Below are positions 21,035 to 29,833 of a DNA stretch of 64,000 bases, piece by piece (the stretch's first letter is position 1; every line of letters starts with the position of its first letter). This stretch comes from Lunularia cruciata (lineage: Eukaryota; Streptophyta; Marchantiopsida; Lunulariales; Lunulariaceae), in the NCBI GenBank assembly GCA_948567375.1, contig OX419760.1:39742001-39806000 (forward strand), read 5' to 3'. Under the pieces are notes generated by a model. That model did not search any database. It had not been told where the DNA came from and saw only the letters and a list, made by a program, of their open reading frames with translations. Made by a program: the position numbers and the translations under genes.

Positions 21035-24000
21035 CATCCAAGGGAGATTGCTCACATTTATCAAAGGCTTTGCATGCATGGAAAAGAACAACTCACCAAG
21101 GTTGTTCACATGTATGGTAAAGGAATTCTTACCAACTACTCATTCATCAAAGAATGATGATTGAAGAATTTTGCACATTGATCAATTTCACTTTTTTCAT
21201 AGAGCAGTTTTTTTCTCAAATTTGAGTAAGTTTAGAATTTCCAAGGCTTAGCTTGCCTTCATAGTTCTTACTGCCTTTGTAGTTTCCAATTTATGTCTTT
21301 TTACCTAGACCACCTTCAATAGAAAACATAGTGTTTGTTAAAAAACCCATGAGAAAGACATCCAAAGCCATCTTTCATAGTCCAATAGAAAAATAAGTGG
21401 GCAATCTATTGTAGAAGTGAGGTAATCCTAAGCAATCATCTTGGCTTCTTGCTCTAGGATTTGGATTGAGGGACAAAGGAATCATCAATGAGATGATGGA
21501 GAGCAAAGAGAGGTCAAAAGTGAATCTAAGAGGTAACCTATATAATTGTACCAAATAGAATTGGAGAATTGTGTTAGGACCATATGAAAGACAAGTAAAG
21601 GCCATGACATTGGAGAGGAAGTTTGTAGATAAGACATTGACCAAAGACATCAGAGTGACTTTTTAAGATAAGCGGTAGAAGAAAAATAGATGGATGGTAG
21701 ATAGTTATGAAGACCCAATCTAAAGAGCAATCATGGATGCAATTATGAAGTTGTCAACATAACAGGAAAATTTATCTTACCAATAGCCAAGCTATCTTCT
21801 TTGAGTACATGTACCATGGAGAACTTATCAATTGGAGAAACATGAATCAATTTCAAGCAAGGAGTCAACATAGGGATTTGAGGAAGACAATGGAGCAACT
21901 TACTTGGCTTCCTTCACGATACATTTCTTGGACAATACAAAAGATTTACCCTAAAAATCTTTTATCAAGGAAGGAGTAGAAGAAGTTCCCTAGCTATTTC
22001 CATCCAATAGAGTACTTTGCCTTGCAACCTTGAAGGGAAGTTCTTGATCAAGACGTATCAAGAGATGGATTGAAAGAAATGCATGAATTGGAGAATGTAT
22101 ACTAGTGGACAAAGAAGTGATCACCATGGAGATGAAGAAGAAGAGGACACCTTCAGCAAAGTCCCCAATACCAACCAAGAGACTAAGGAAGAATCCTCAA
22201 GTGATGGATGTATGTTTGGAGGAGGAGGAAGAAGACTTTGAAAAAGAGTATCAAGAAGAAGAAGAAAAAAAGAAAATCCTTTATGTTGCAAGGGTTGCAT
22301 TGAATAAGAGAGAGGATAACAATACAAAGATGCCCAATCAACTTCAAATCCAAAGTCAAATGGAGATCAAGAGTGCCAAATAAAAGAACAAGAGAAGATA
22401 TCATATTTTCTCAATGAACCTCCCAACCCTAACCAAGAAGTGGGTGTTCAAGAAGAGGAGTATATGAACACCAAAGACCAACAAGAAAAAGAATTTTTGG
22501 CCCAAGGTTCAACAAGAAGTTGAAGACCATCTGTTAGAAGTACAAGCAAAAGGAGAAGCCAAAGTAGAAGTTGAAGTAGAGGAAGAAGGTAAAAATATTC
22601 AAATAGAAGTGCAGGCCAAAGTAGGAGAAGTATCAACCTAGGTGATGCAAGCACCAATAAAAGGAATGTACTTTATCATACACTTGGTCCGAGTGTTGGT
22701 TCAACTTATGAATCTCTTGCTACCCCAATGCCAAGAAGAATACCTTGATCTAGTGAAATACACTACTTTGGTGTGCAAGATACACAAGGAGATCTATATG
22801 TGGAAGGCAAAGGATGACCGAGTGAAGATGGAATTGGAGATGAGTAGAAACTTGTACAAGGAGGAGGCAAAGAAGATAAATACACTCATATACAAAAACT
22901 TTGACATGAAAAGGCATAGCTCTTCCTAATAGCAAGATAGAGAGACAAGAAGAAGTACTAGGAGGGCTACAACTTACAAATCAAGAAGAAGGACATGGAG
23001 CTTGGGAATGAAGACTAATTGAGAGCCCGAGACAAAGAAGTGGAAAGTATTCATGGAGAATTGAATATTCCTAAGATCCAGGTTGTGACCTTAGAAGTGT
23101 AGATGCTCAAGTACCAAAGGATATGGTGACCCAATTGGACCAATTAGCCAAAGACTTGAAGAAGAGAAAGAAGAGAAGAAACCATATTGACCATAAATTC
23201 TAGAGGAGGTGAAGAAAGAGGTTAGAATCTTGAACCAACACTTGAAAGAAGAAGAGTGAAAGACTATCAAGCAGCTAGAAGAAGCCTAAGATCAATTCAT
23301 AAGGATGTTTTTGATGCCTCATCTCTTTCTAAATTACACTTTTTTCTTCAAATTAATTAGTTTACTCAAGAAGATGAAGAAATAGTTGGTCAGCAAGGAA
23401 GAAGGGAGGCTTATTCTTGTTTGCCTTCCACCTCAAGGGAAACTAAACTCTTTAAGGAAAGATGATGTGGAAGGAATGAGCCATGAGAAGTCCAATAGCA
23501 TTGGATCTGAATGAAGTGCCCAAGAATTGGCTGTTCTACAAAGAAGGCTTCCAGTCAAGGAAACCTTTCATCCAAGGAGACCTTTGGCTTAGGATGACCT
23601 TTTTCAAAAATACCATTTGGCTTGGAAGCCACTTAGCCTAAAATTCAATGAGTTTGCAAGAATCTCAAGAACTTAAATGTGCCATTAATAGATCAAGAAC
23701 TACAACTGATGACAATTTGATCATATTAACCACTCACATGTATGAGAAGAGATTTATCACCAAAGTGCACACCTACCAAAAATTTGTAATGGTTGAGCCA
23801 TCACCTTAAATACCCACATTGGGCTTAAATACTTTCTATTTTTTGCAAAGTTAACCACAGTAAGACCAATTAGGATTTCCTCACTCTTGATGAGAAGTTG
23901 CAAAATTGTGGAATTGAGAGCAAGTAAGGCTATGTTAGAAGGATTGAAAGAATTTAGACAAATGAGAGGAATGAAAGGGAGAGAAGTAGCAGCCCATTTG

Positions 24001-24303
24001 AGCACCTATGCACATGATAAGAGTACCCAATTTCATAATCAAGTGCCTAAGATTGCTCAAGTGGGCACTACATTATAAACAAGAGTTGGTCCGTAGCAAG
24101 AAGAAGGAATTCTTGCTATGGAATTGGGAGTTAAGTGAGCATACAATGTTGCATGAGATAAGGGATAACTAGAAGCTAAGGATGGAGACCCTAAGACAGA
24201 ACTTCTTTGCCTGGATAGAGGACTATTAGTCTAAAGTGCTAGGGCCTAGAAGTTCTCCCCTAGATACCATGACCTTGGATAACACTTGGATTTGCCTGAT
24301 TTA
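21035..24303 (+). repeat. Family D: unclassified coding-like repeat, segment 1
   Basis: Degenerate sequence with no complete frame. It shares phrases with 29834-33,900: an IMKL...SQAI.FEY block at about 21740-21815, a Lys/Glu-rich coiled-coil-like stretch at 22105-22383 (runs of E and K, KKRTPSAKSP), an LMNLLLPQCQEEY-like block at about 22705, and a GDPKTELLCLD block at about 24188-24225. No RT, integrase or LTR was recognised. It may be a gag-type region of an unrecognised retroelement or a decayed plant gene family. It was interrupted by family A insertions on both sides. Confidence 0.45.
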
Positions 24304-24394
24304 TGTAACAATATGGAGTTTAGCAATGTAGTTAGTAAGGCTAATGAAGTAGAGAATAAGCCACATTAGCCTAAAATATTCAAGAAGCATCTAG

Positions 24395-24594
24395 GAAGCT
24401 TCCTGGGAAGTTTCCCAACTAGTTAACTTGCACCCCAAGCAGGTAGCTTCTAGAAGGAAGCTTCTAGAAGCTTCTAACTAGCTTAGCTTGCATGCCAAGT
24501 ATGCGGCTTCTAGAAGGAAGCTTCTTGAGAAGCTTCCTAGTTAACTTGGCTTGCACTCTAAGAAGCACCTCAAGGAAGCTTCTTGAGAAGCTTC
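24395..24594 (+). promoter_or_regulatory. Heat-shock-element-like array in family A U3
   Basis: At 24457-24474 four alternating units stand in perfect spacing: GAA-GC-TTC-TA-GAA-GC-TTC. Other clusters are GAAGCTTC...GAAGTTTC (24395-24414), TTCTAGAA plus GAAGCTTC and GAGAAGCTTC (24508-24536), and GAAGCTTCTTGAGAAGCTTC (24575-24594). Heat-shock factors are known to bind contiguous inverted nGAAn units. The array ends about 22 bp before the TATA box. It recurs in the other A LTRs. Heat response is inference. Confidence 0.65.
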
Positions 24595-24615
24595 TCAAGG
24601 GCTTTGTATGCTACC

Positions 24616-24623
24616 TATAAATA
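24616..24623 (+). promoter_or_regulatory. TATA box of family A copy 3, 5' LTR
   Basis: TATAAATA stands between the GAA/TTC array and the U5-like part. The 3' LTR of the same element has CTACAAATA here, so its box is lost. Confidence 0.75.
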
Positions 24624-24728
24624 CCAAAGCCAAAGCTTATGCTAGGCATTCGGAGTTTTCCCTCATTCAAGTGTCCCCGTGTGAGTTTCCATTCTCTTAT
24701 TTCTCTCCTCAATCTTGGTCTTTTACAT

Positions 24729-24740
24729 TGGTATCAAAGC
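24729..24740 (+). other. Primer-binding site of family A copy 3
   Basis: TGGTATCAAAGC, one mismatch from the initiator tRNA-Met complement TGGTATCAGAGC, one base after the 5' LTR. Confidence 0.85.
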
Positions 24741-24744
24741 AAGA

Positions 24745-25928
24745 ATGGGATGGATGGAATTTATGGACCACCAAATCCACTTCCACCAAACCATTGGGAT
24801 TTTCATGTCCAGATATTACCCAAGCATTGTTTCACACAATTCATCACCTCGCACTTTGGGCAGGATTTTCTACATATGATCACCGTGTCTGAGGAACCCT
24901 TGATACTTCTAGTTGTAACTTATGGAGAACGGTGGACGTGTTGCATCTATGTGTTAATCAATTAGATAAAGTGTGAGTAGTGGGATAGAGTAGTAGCTCT
25001 GGTGGCAATACCGGATGTTATCCTTATGATGTAGCAACAAATTGAGCACCTTACTCGATTGTTGGATGAACAAGATCAACAACAACAAGAACATATAGAG
25101 AGAGCGCCAATTTGAGATGGAGAAGATTGCATTTGATTTCCAAAACCCAAGGTTTTTGAAGGCAAGAATCTTTCAAGCATAGTGGAGAATCTTGTGTTTG
25201 AATGCAAACATTACTTTGAAGCCACCAATCTTCAAGATGAACAAAAACAGATTCTCTTGGCCTCTAGCCAATTAGATGGTGTGGCAAAACTTTGGTGGCG
25301 ATTTCAAGTGGAGCTAGCTAAATGATATATTGTTGCACCAATTTTGACATGGGCAAAGTTCAAGGATGCAATATTGGGTCGATTTCAAACTATAAATGCC
25401 ACCCAAGCCGCACGAGATAAATTAGTGGAGTTGAAGCAAGTTGGCTTAGTAAGGATCTACATCACACAATTTTAGAACATCATCATGCAGATTCTAGATA
25501 TACAAGAAGGTGAAGTTCTGGATCCATTTGTGTGGGGATTGAAGTCACAAACCAAATTGGAGGTGACCATGCGGGAACCACAAAACATAGAAGAAGCCAT
25601 GCAATTGGCTGAGCGCTTTGATTCCTTGGTTGCAACAACTTGGTCTTGACCTCAACCTACACAAGGCCTACCAATACACTATGCATGGGTGGAAGAACCA
25701 GCCAATGGAGATTGATGTTATCCAATGGAGACCACTTGGTATAGTAGATAGAGAAAGATTGTGACAAAATGGATGTTGTTTTTATTATCGCCAAGTTGGA
25801 CATCGCATTGCTGAATGCCCACTTAGGAATGGGCGACCTTGACAAGTTGCCCATATGGAGATTGTGGAATAGAATGATCAAGGAAACGAGAAATCCCAAT
25901 AGGAGATTTTGAGCCGCCTATTGGGAGC
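24745..25928 (+). pseudogene. Family A copy 3 gag
   Basis: In order: GMDGIYGPPNPLPPNHWDFH (from about 24748), QQIEHLTRLLDEQDQQQQ (about 25033), FEGKNLSSIVENLVFECKHYFEATNLQDEQK (about 25155-25250), LWWRF (about 25290), RFQTINATQAARDKLVELKQVG (about 25380-25445), AMQLAERFDSLVATTW (about 25600-25645), and a zinc knuckle at about 25785-25830 whose second Cys is Tyr. Capsid and nucleocapsid parts are both present. Eight or more stops and some frameshifts break it. Confidence 0.82.
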
Positions 25929-26354
25929 TTGATTAGTTCCAATGGGATTGAAGGCTCAACTTATGCAAGTTTGCTTCACTTGCAAGGTACGATATCTAAT
26001 CGGGGTTGTAGGATTTTGGTTGATTTTGGAGGTTCAGAGGATTGCATGTCTATGCAAGTAGCAAAGGAATTGGGTATTCTTATCAAGCTAGTGTTTGGAA
26101 GTAGTTTGATGATGGCGGATGGTAGAAAGAGTTCTGCATTCCGCACCTCGCATCCTATTACCTTCAAGATTGGGAAGGAGTGTTTGGAGTGTATGAGGTT
26201 TGTAGTGGCACCTCTACACTATGATATCATTCTGGGTCTACCTTGGCTTTAATGTCATAAGGTTCAATTTGATTGGACCTAACAACAAATTCACCAAGGT
26301 AGAAATTTCTGATAAGGTTGTCTAGCATCTCTGAGTAAGACACTTAAGAATAGT
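25929..26354 (+). pseudogene. Family A copy 3 protease
   Basis: A 107-codon open stretch (25929-26252) with ILVDFGGSEDCMS, where copy 2 has DSGSS, then LGILIKL, MADGRKSS and FVVAPLHYDIILGLPWL ending at a TAA in place of the D of LPWLD. It is a retropepsin-like aspartic protease that would cut the Gag-Pol polyprotein. The Ser-to-Phe change beside the catalytic Asp probably inactivates it. Confidence 0.85.
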
Positions 26355-26530
26355 GAGTCCCAAGATGGGAAGTTTGTCGAGAAGGTAGCCATAGAGCAAA
26401 TCTGGAAGGGAAATGAGTCCCAAGATGGGAAAATTGCCTGGAAGGAAACCATGGAGCAAGCTTGGAAGAGAGATGAGTCCCTGGAAGGGAAGTTTGTTAA
26501 GCAGCCATAGAGCAAGCTTTGGAGGAAGAT
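26355..26530 (+). repeat. Tandem 60-bp repeat between protease and RT
   Basis: Units are 26355-26414, 26415-26474 and a 56-bp third unit 26475-26530 with a 4-bp loss that shifts frame. Each encodes about 20 residues: SQDGKFVEKVAIEQIWKGNE, then SQDGKIAWKETMEQAWKRDE, then a SLEGKFVK unit. Copy 2 of the element has two units. The linker is variable in unit number. Confidence 0.8.
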
Positions 26531-26599
26531 AAGTCTGTATTCGCAATGTGGATCAAGCTGATTGCACAAAGAACAATTTGAGGAGGGCCAAGAGCCTCA

Positions 26600-27536
26600 T
26601 CAAGCAATGGTTGATTTGATAGTTCAAGAGTTTGCGGACGTGTTTTTGGATGATCTGCCAAAGGGATTACACTCCGATTGAGGTATGCCCTTCAAGATTG
26701 AGTTATTGCCACAGAGTACTCTAGTGAGTAGATTGATCTATCGGCTCTCACCAAAGGAGTTGGAGGAGTTGCAAACGACATTTATAGAGTTGTTGGAGAA
26801 GGATTTCATACAACATAGTAACTCTCCTTGGGGAGCACCGATACTAATTTTTCCAAAGAAGTATGAAAGACTTTGTTTCTATATTGATTACCATGGGCTC
26901 AATAAGCAAACCGTGAAGAATGCATATCCCTTTCCTTGTATCAATGACTTGCTTGATCAACTAAGTAGAGCATGCTACTTTTCAAAGCTAGATCTTTGCA
27001 GCGGCTATTGGCAAATTCTTTTTGAAAGAGAGTATGTGCAAAAGACTACCTTTTGCACAAGGTATGGGCATTTTGAGTGGAGAGTTCTACCTTTCAAACT
27101 CACTAATGCTCCAATAGTCTTCATGGATCAGATGCATTGGGTGTTGGAGGGACTATTGGATTGGTCCATGGTGGTGTTCTTGGATGATATCTTAATCTAT
27201 AGCAAGATAGAGGCAGAACACATGAATCATGTGTGAGAAGTCCTAAGATTACGACAACAATGGAAATTTTACTACAAGAAGTCAAAGTGTGCCTTTTGGC
27301 AGAAGGAGGTTACCTTCTTGGGTCATAAGATCTCATCAGAGGGGATCAAGATGGAAGAAGAGAAGATCAAGGTCATTATTGATTGGCCTACCCCAAAGGA
27401 TGCTATAGAAGTACGGGCATTCAATGGATTGGCCAGTTTTTACCGACGGTTCATCCACTATTATGCTCATGTGGCTGCACCATTGATTGACCTCTTGGGA
27501 AAGAACTTGAGTTTCCAGTAGACTACCAAGCATGAA
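26600..27536 (+). pseudogene. Family A copy 3 reverse transcriptase
   Basis: It is open for 183 codons (26685-27236). Segments: [93 protein letters not shown] and VVFLDDILIYSK. The FLDD catalytic box is intact, unlike copy 2 (FLDF) and family B (FLDG). A stop follows at 27234, then the connection domain FNGLASFYRRFIHYYAHVAAPL (27318-27521). It would copy element RNA to DNA; here it is disabled by flanking stops. Confidence 0.88.
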
Positions 27537-27965
27537 GAAGCATTCTAGAAGTTAAAACATATGGTGTCTTCAAGACCTATTCTTCAACCATATGATCCTC
27601 AACTACCTTGTGTGGTTGATTTTGATGCTTCTAACTTTGCAATTGGAGCTATGTTGCAACAAGAATTCCCAGATGGACTACATCCCATTGTCTTTGTGTC
27701 TTGCCAACTAAATACAGCTGAAAGAAATTACTCTACTCAAGATTGGGAACAACTTCCAATGGTATATGCCTCCAAGGTATGGAGGCATTACCTCTAGGGA
27801 AACAAGTGGTCATGCGAACTGATCACAAACCATTGTTGCAGACCTTACACTTGGAACACATGAAGAGTAGACATCATTGATGGGAAGAGCAACTCCAATT
27901 TTTTGACATCAAACTTGAGTACAAACCAGGTCGGTTCCATGTCATCCCTGATGCTCTATCATGAC
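27537..27965 (+). pseudogene. Family A copy 3 RNase H
   Basis: The open stretch 27561-27797 gives QLPCVVDFDASNFAIGAMLQQE, HPIVFVSCQLNTAERNYSTQDWEQL and ASKVWRHYL, ending at a TAG in place of the W of YLWG. MRTDHKPLLQ and the FHVIPDALS end follow in the next broken frame. D, E and D residues of RNase H can be followed but the frame is not continuous. Confidence 0.85.
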
Positions 27966-29255
27966 GACCTGATTTGAAGTCTCTTCTTCTCATCACGGTG
28001 GCAATTACAACGGTGTAAATTGACTCCAAGGTCCATAACAAGTTTTGGTCAACTCTACAACAAGTTTCCTTCTTCCAAATGGTACATGGTCGTTTGACAA
28101 CATGCAACAAGGAGTACAACACCTTCTCTATGCAGACCGGATGTTCCAACCAAAGGTGATCTCCGACTTGTGCGCCTTTAAGAAGCCCATGATTTACCAA
28201 TAGCTGGTCACATGGGAGTGGACAAGACCTTGGGTACCCTCCAACACCAATGGTGGTGGCCCAACATGATGTGAGATGTTTGGGAGTTTGTCTGATCGTG
28301 TGAGAGTTATCAATGCAACAAGGCCAGTAACCAGAAGCCGTGTGGACTCCTTCAGCCGCTTCCCATTCCAACTCCTCATTGGGAACATGTGAAGTTAGAT
28401 CTCATTACCTCCTTGCCCAAGACACAACAAGGTCACACAGCAATTGTGGTGTTTGTGGATAAGCTTAGTAAGCAAATCCATTTGGCAGCAATGGTTGATA
28501 CTGTGGATGCTCCAACCTTAGCGCAACTCTACTTCAATAATGTATTCAAACATCATGAGATGTCATGTGTACTCATCTCTGATTGTGATCCTTGCTTCAC
28601 CGGAAAGTTTTGGCAAGCCTTCTTCCGGATACTTGGCACCAAACTTGCTTTGTCCCCAACCTATCATCCTCAAACTGATGGAAAAACTAAACGTGAAAAT
28701 TGCACCTTGGAAGATATGCTTCTTGCCTTTGTCAACATTCACCATACTAATTGGGATGAATGTTTTGCAGCTGCGGAGTTTGCATACAACAATTCTAAAT
28801 AGGCAAGCACCGGATTCTCTTTTTGTTGTCTCAATTTTGGCCAAGATCCACTTGTCCCAGATTCTCTTCTTGCTCCTCTTGTGTCTCAGGTCCCTTATAC
28901 TTCAACCTTCTTGACCACCATATCCAACAAGCCAAATCTCACCTCCTTGTTGCTCAAAATCATCAAAAACAATATGCAGACCACCATCGTTGTGATCTCA
29001 CCTTTGAAGTTGGTGATAAAGTTATGCTATCCTCTAGTAATCTACCCCTCCCACTTGATACCCAAGTTTGTAAACTTGCCCCTAATTAGATAAGACATTT
29101 CGATGTCACCCAAATTGTCTTTCTTGTTGCTTATTGACTTGCCTTGCCTTGTCATATGCGCATCTATCCTATCTTTCATATTTCCAAGTTGAAACGCTTT
29201 GTTCCTAATTCCTCTTCTTTTTCCTCTTGAGTCCAACCTCCTCCTCTCCCTATCC
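27966..29255 (+). pseudogene. Family A copy 3 integrase
   Basis: The zinc-binding region is at about 28190-28330 (AGHMGVDKTLGTLQHQWWWPN, then C..Y.C). The core frame runs 28389-28802: KLDLITSLPKTQQGHTAIVVFVDKL (first Asp), LISDCDPCFTG (second Asp, with R of DRDP changed to C) and YHPQTDGKTKREN, where the catalytic Glu of T-E-R is Lys. EFAYNNS ends at a TAG. The C-terminal barrel GDKVMLSS and YPIFHISKLKRFVP lie near 29005 and 29165. It is catalytically dead. Confidence 0.88.
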
Positions 29256-29460
29256 CTATCAATGATCATGAGGAGTACAAAGTTGATCATATCCTTGCAC
29301 GTCGCCACATCTAACAAGGATGCCAACAACATACGGAGTACAAGGTCCTTTGGAAAGGGTATCCCTTGCATGATGCCACATGGGAACCTCTTTCTCACCT
29401 CCAGAATGGAAAGACGGCCATCCAGGAGTTTGAAGCTTCAATGGCAACGAGGACATCACC
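29256..29460 (+). pseudogene. Family A copy 3 chromodomain
   Basis: HEEYKVDHILARRHI (from about 29266), then TEYKVLWKGYPLHDATWEPLSHLQNGKTAIQEFEA to about 29440. The aromatic and TWEP residues are kept, with one stop between the halves. It is the C-terminal tail of integrase. Confidence 0.88.
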
Positions 29461-29465
29461 AACTA

Positions 29466-29479
29466 GTGGTGGGGGAATA
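29466..29479 (+). other. Polypurine tract of family A copy 3
   Basis: GTGGTGGGGGAATA lies directly before the TGTAACAATATGG of the 3' LTR. The same tract is seen before the copy 2 LTR at 20527. Confidence 0.8.
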
Positions 29480-29833
29480 TGTAACAATATGGAATTTAGC
29501 GACGTAGTTAGTAAGGCTAATGAAGTAGAGAAGAAGCCAAATTATCCTATAATATTCTAGAAGCATCTAAGAAGCTTCTTGGGAAGCTTCCCAACTAGTT
29601 AACTTGCGCTCCAAACAGGTAGCTTCTAGAAGGAAACTTCTAGAAGCTTCTAACTAGCTTAGCTTGCAAGCCAAGTAGGCGGCTTCTAGAATGAAGCTTC
29701 TCAAGGGCTTTGTATGCTACCTACAAATACCAAAGCCAAAGCTCATGCTAGGCATTTGGATTTTTCCCTCATTCAAGTGTCCTAATGTGAGTTTCCATTC
29801 TCCTATTTCTCTCCTCAGTCTTGGTCTTCTACA
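29480..29833 (+). repeat. 3' LTR of family A copy 3 (internally deleted)
   Basis: It runs from TGTAACAATATGGAATT to TCTTCTACA. It lacks about 75 bp that the 5' LTR has around 24525-24597, including two GAA/TTC clusters, and its TATA box reads CTACAAATA. Several point differences from the 5' LTR show that the insertion is not recent. Confidence 0.88.

Larger units (their letters stand above)
24304..24727 (+). repeat. 5' LTR of family A copy 3
   Basis: It runs from TGTAACAATATGGAG to TCTTTTACA. Four clusters of GAA/TTC units lie at 24395-24414, 24448-24474, 24508-24536 and 24575-24594. TATAAATA follows at 24616-24623, then the presumed R/U5 with TTTCTCTCCTCAATCTTGG. Confidence 0.9.
24304..29833 (+). 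mobile_element. Family A chromovirus, copy 3 (near full length)
   Basis: About 5.53 kb with both LTRs (24304-24727 and 29480-29833), a primer site, gag, protease, RT, RNase H, integrase, chromodomain and polypurine tract in the standard Ty3 order. It is the best template for family A in the window. The longest open stretch is RT (183 codons). Many TGG codons are now TAG or TGA. The flanks (ATTTA left, AAATA right) are not an exact duplication, so the target duplication has decayed or was lost. Confidence 0.92.
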
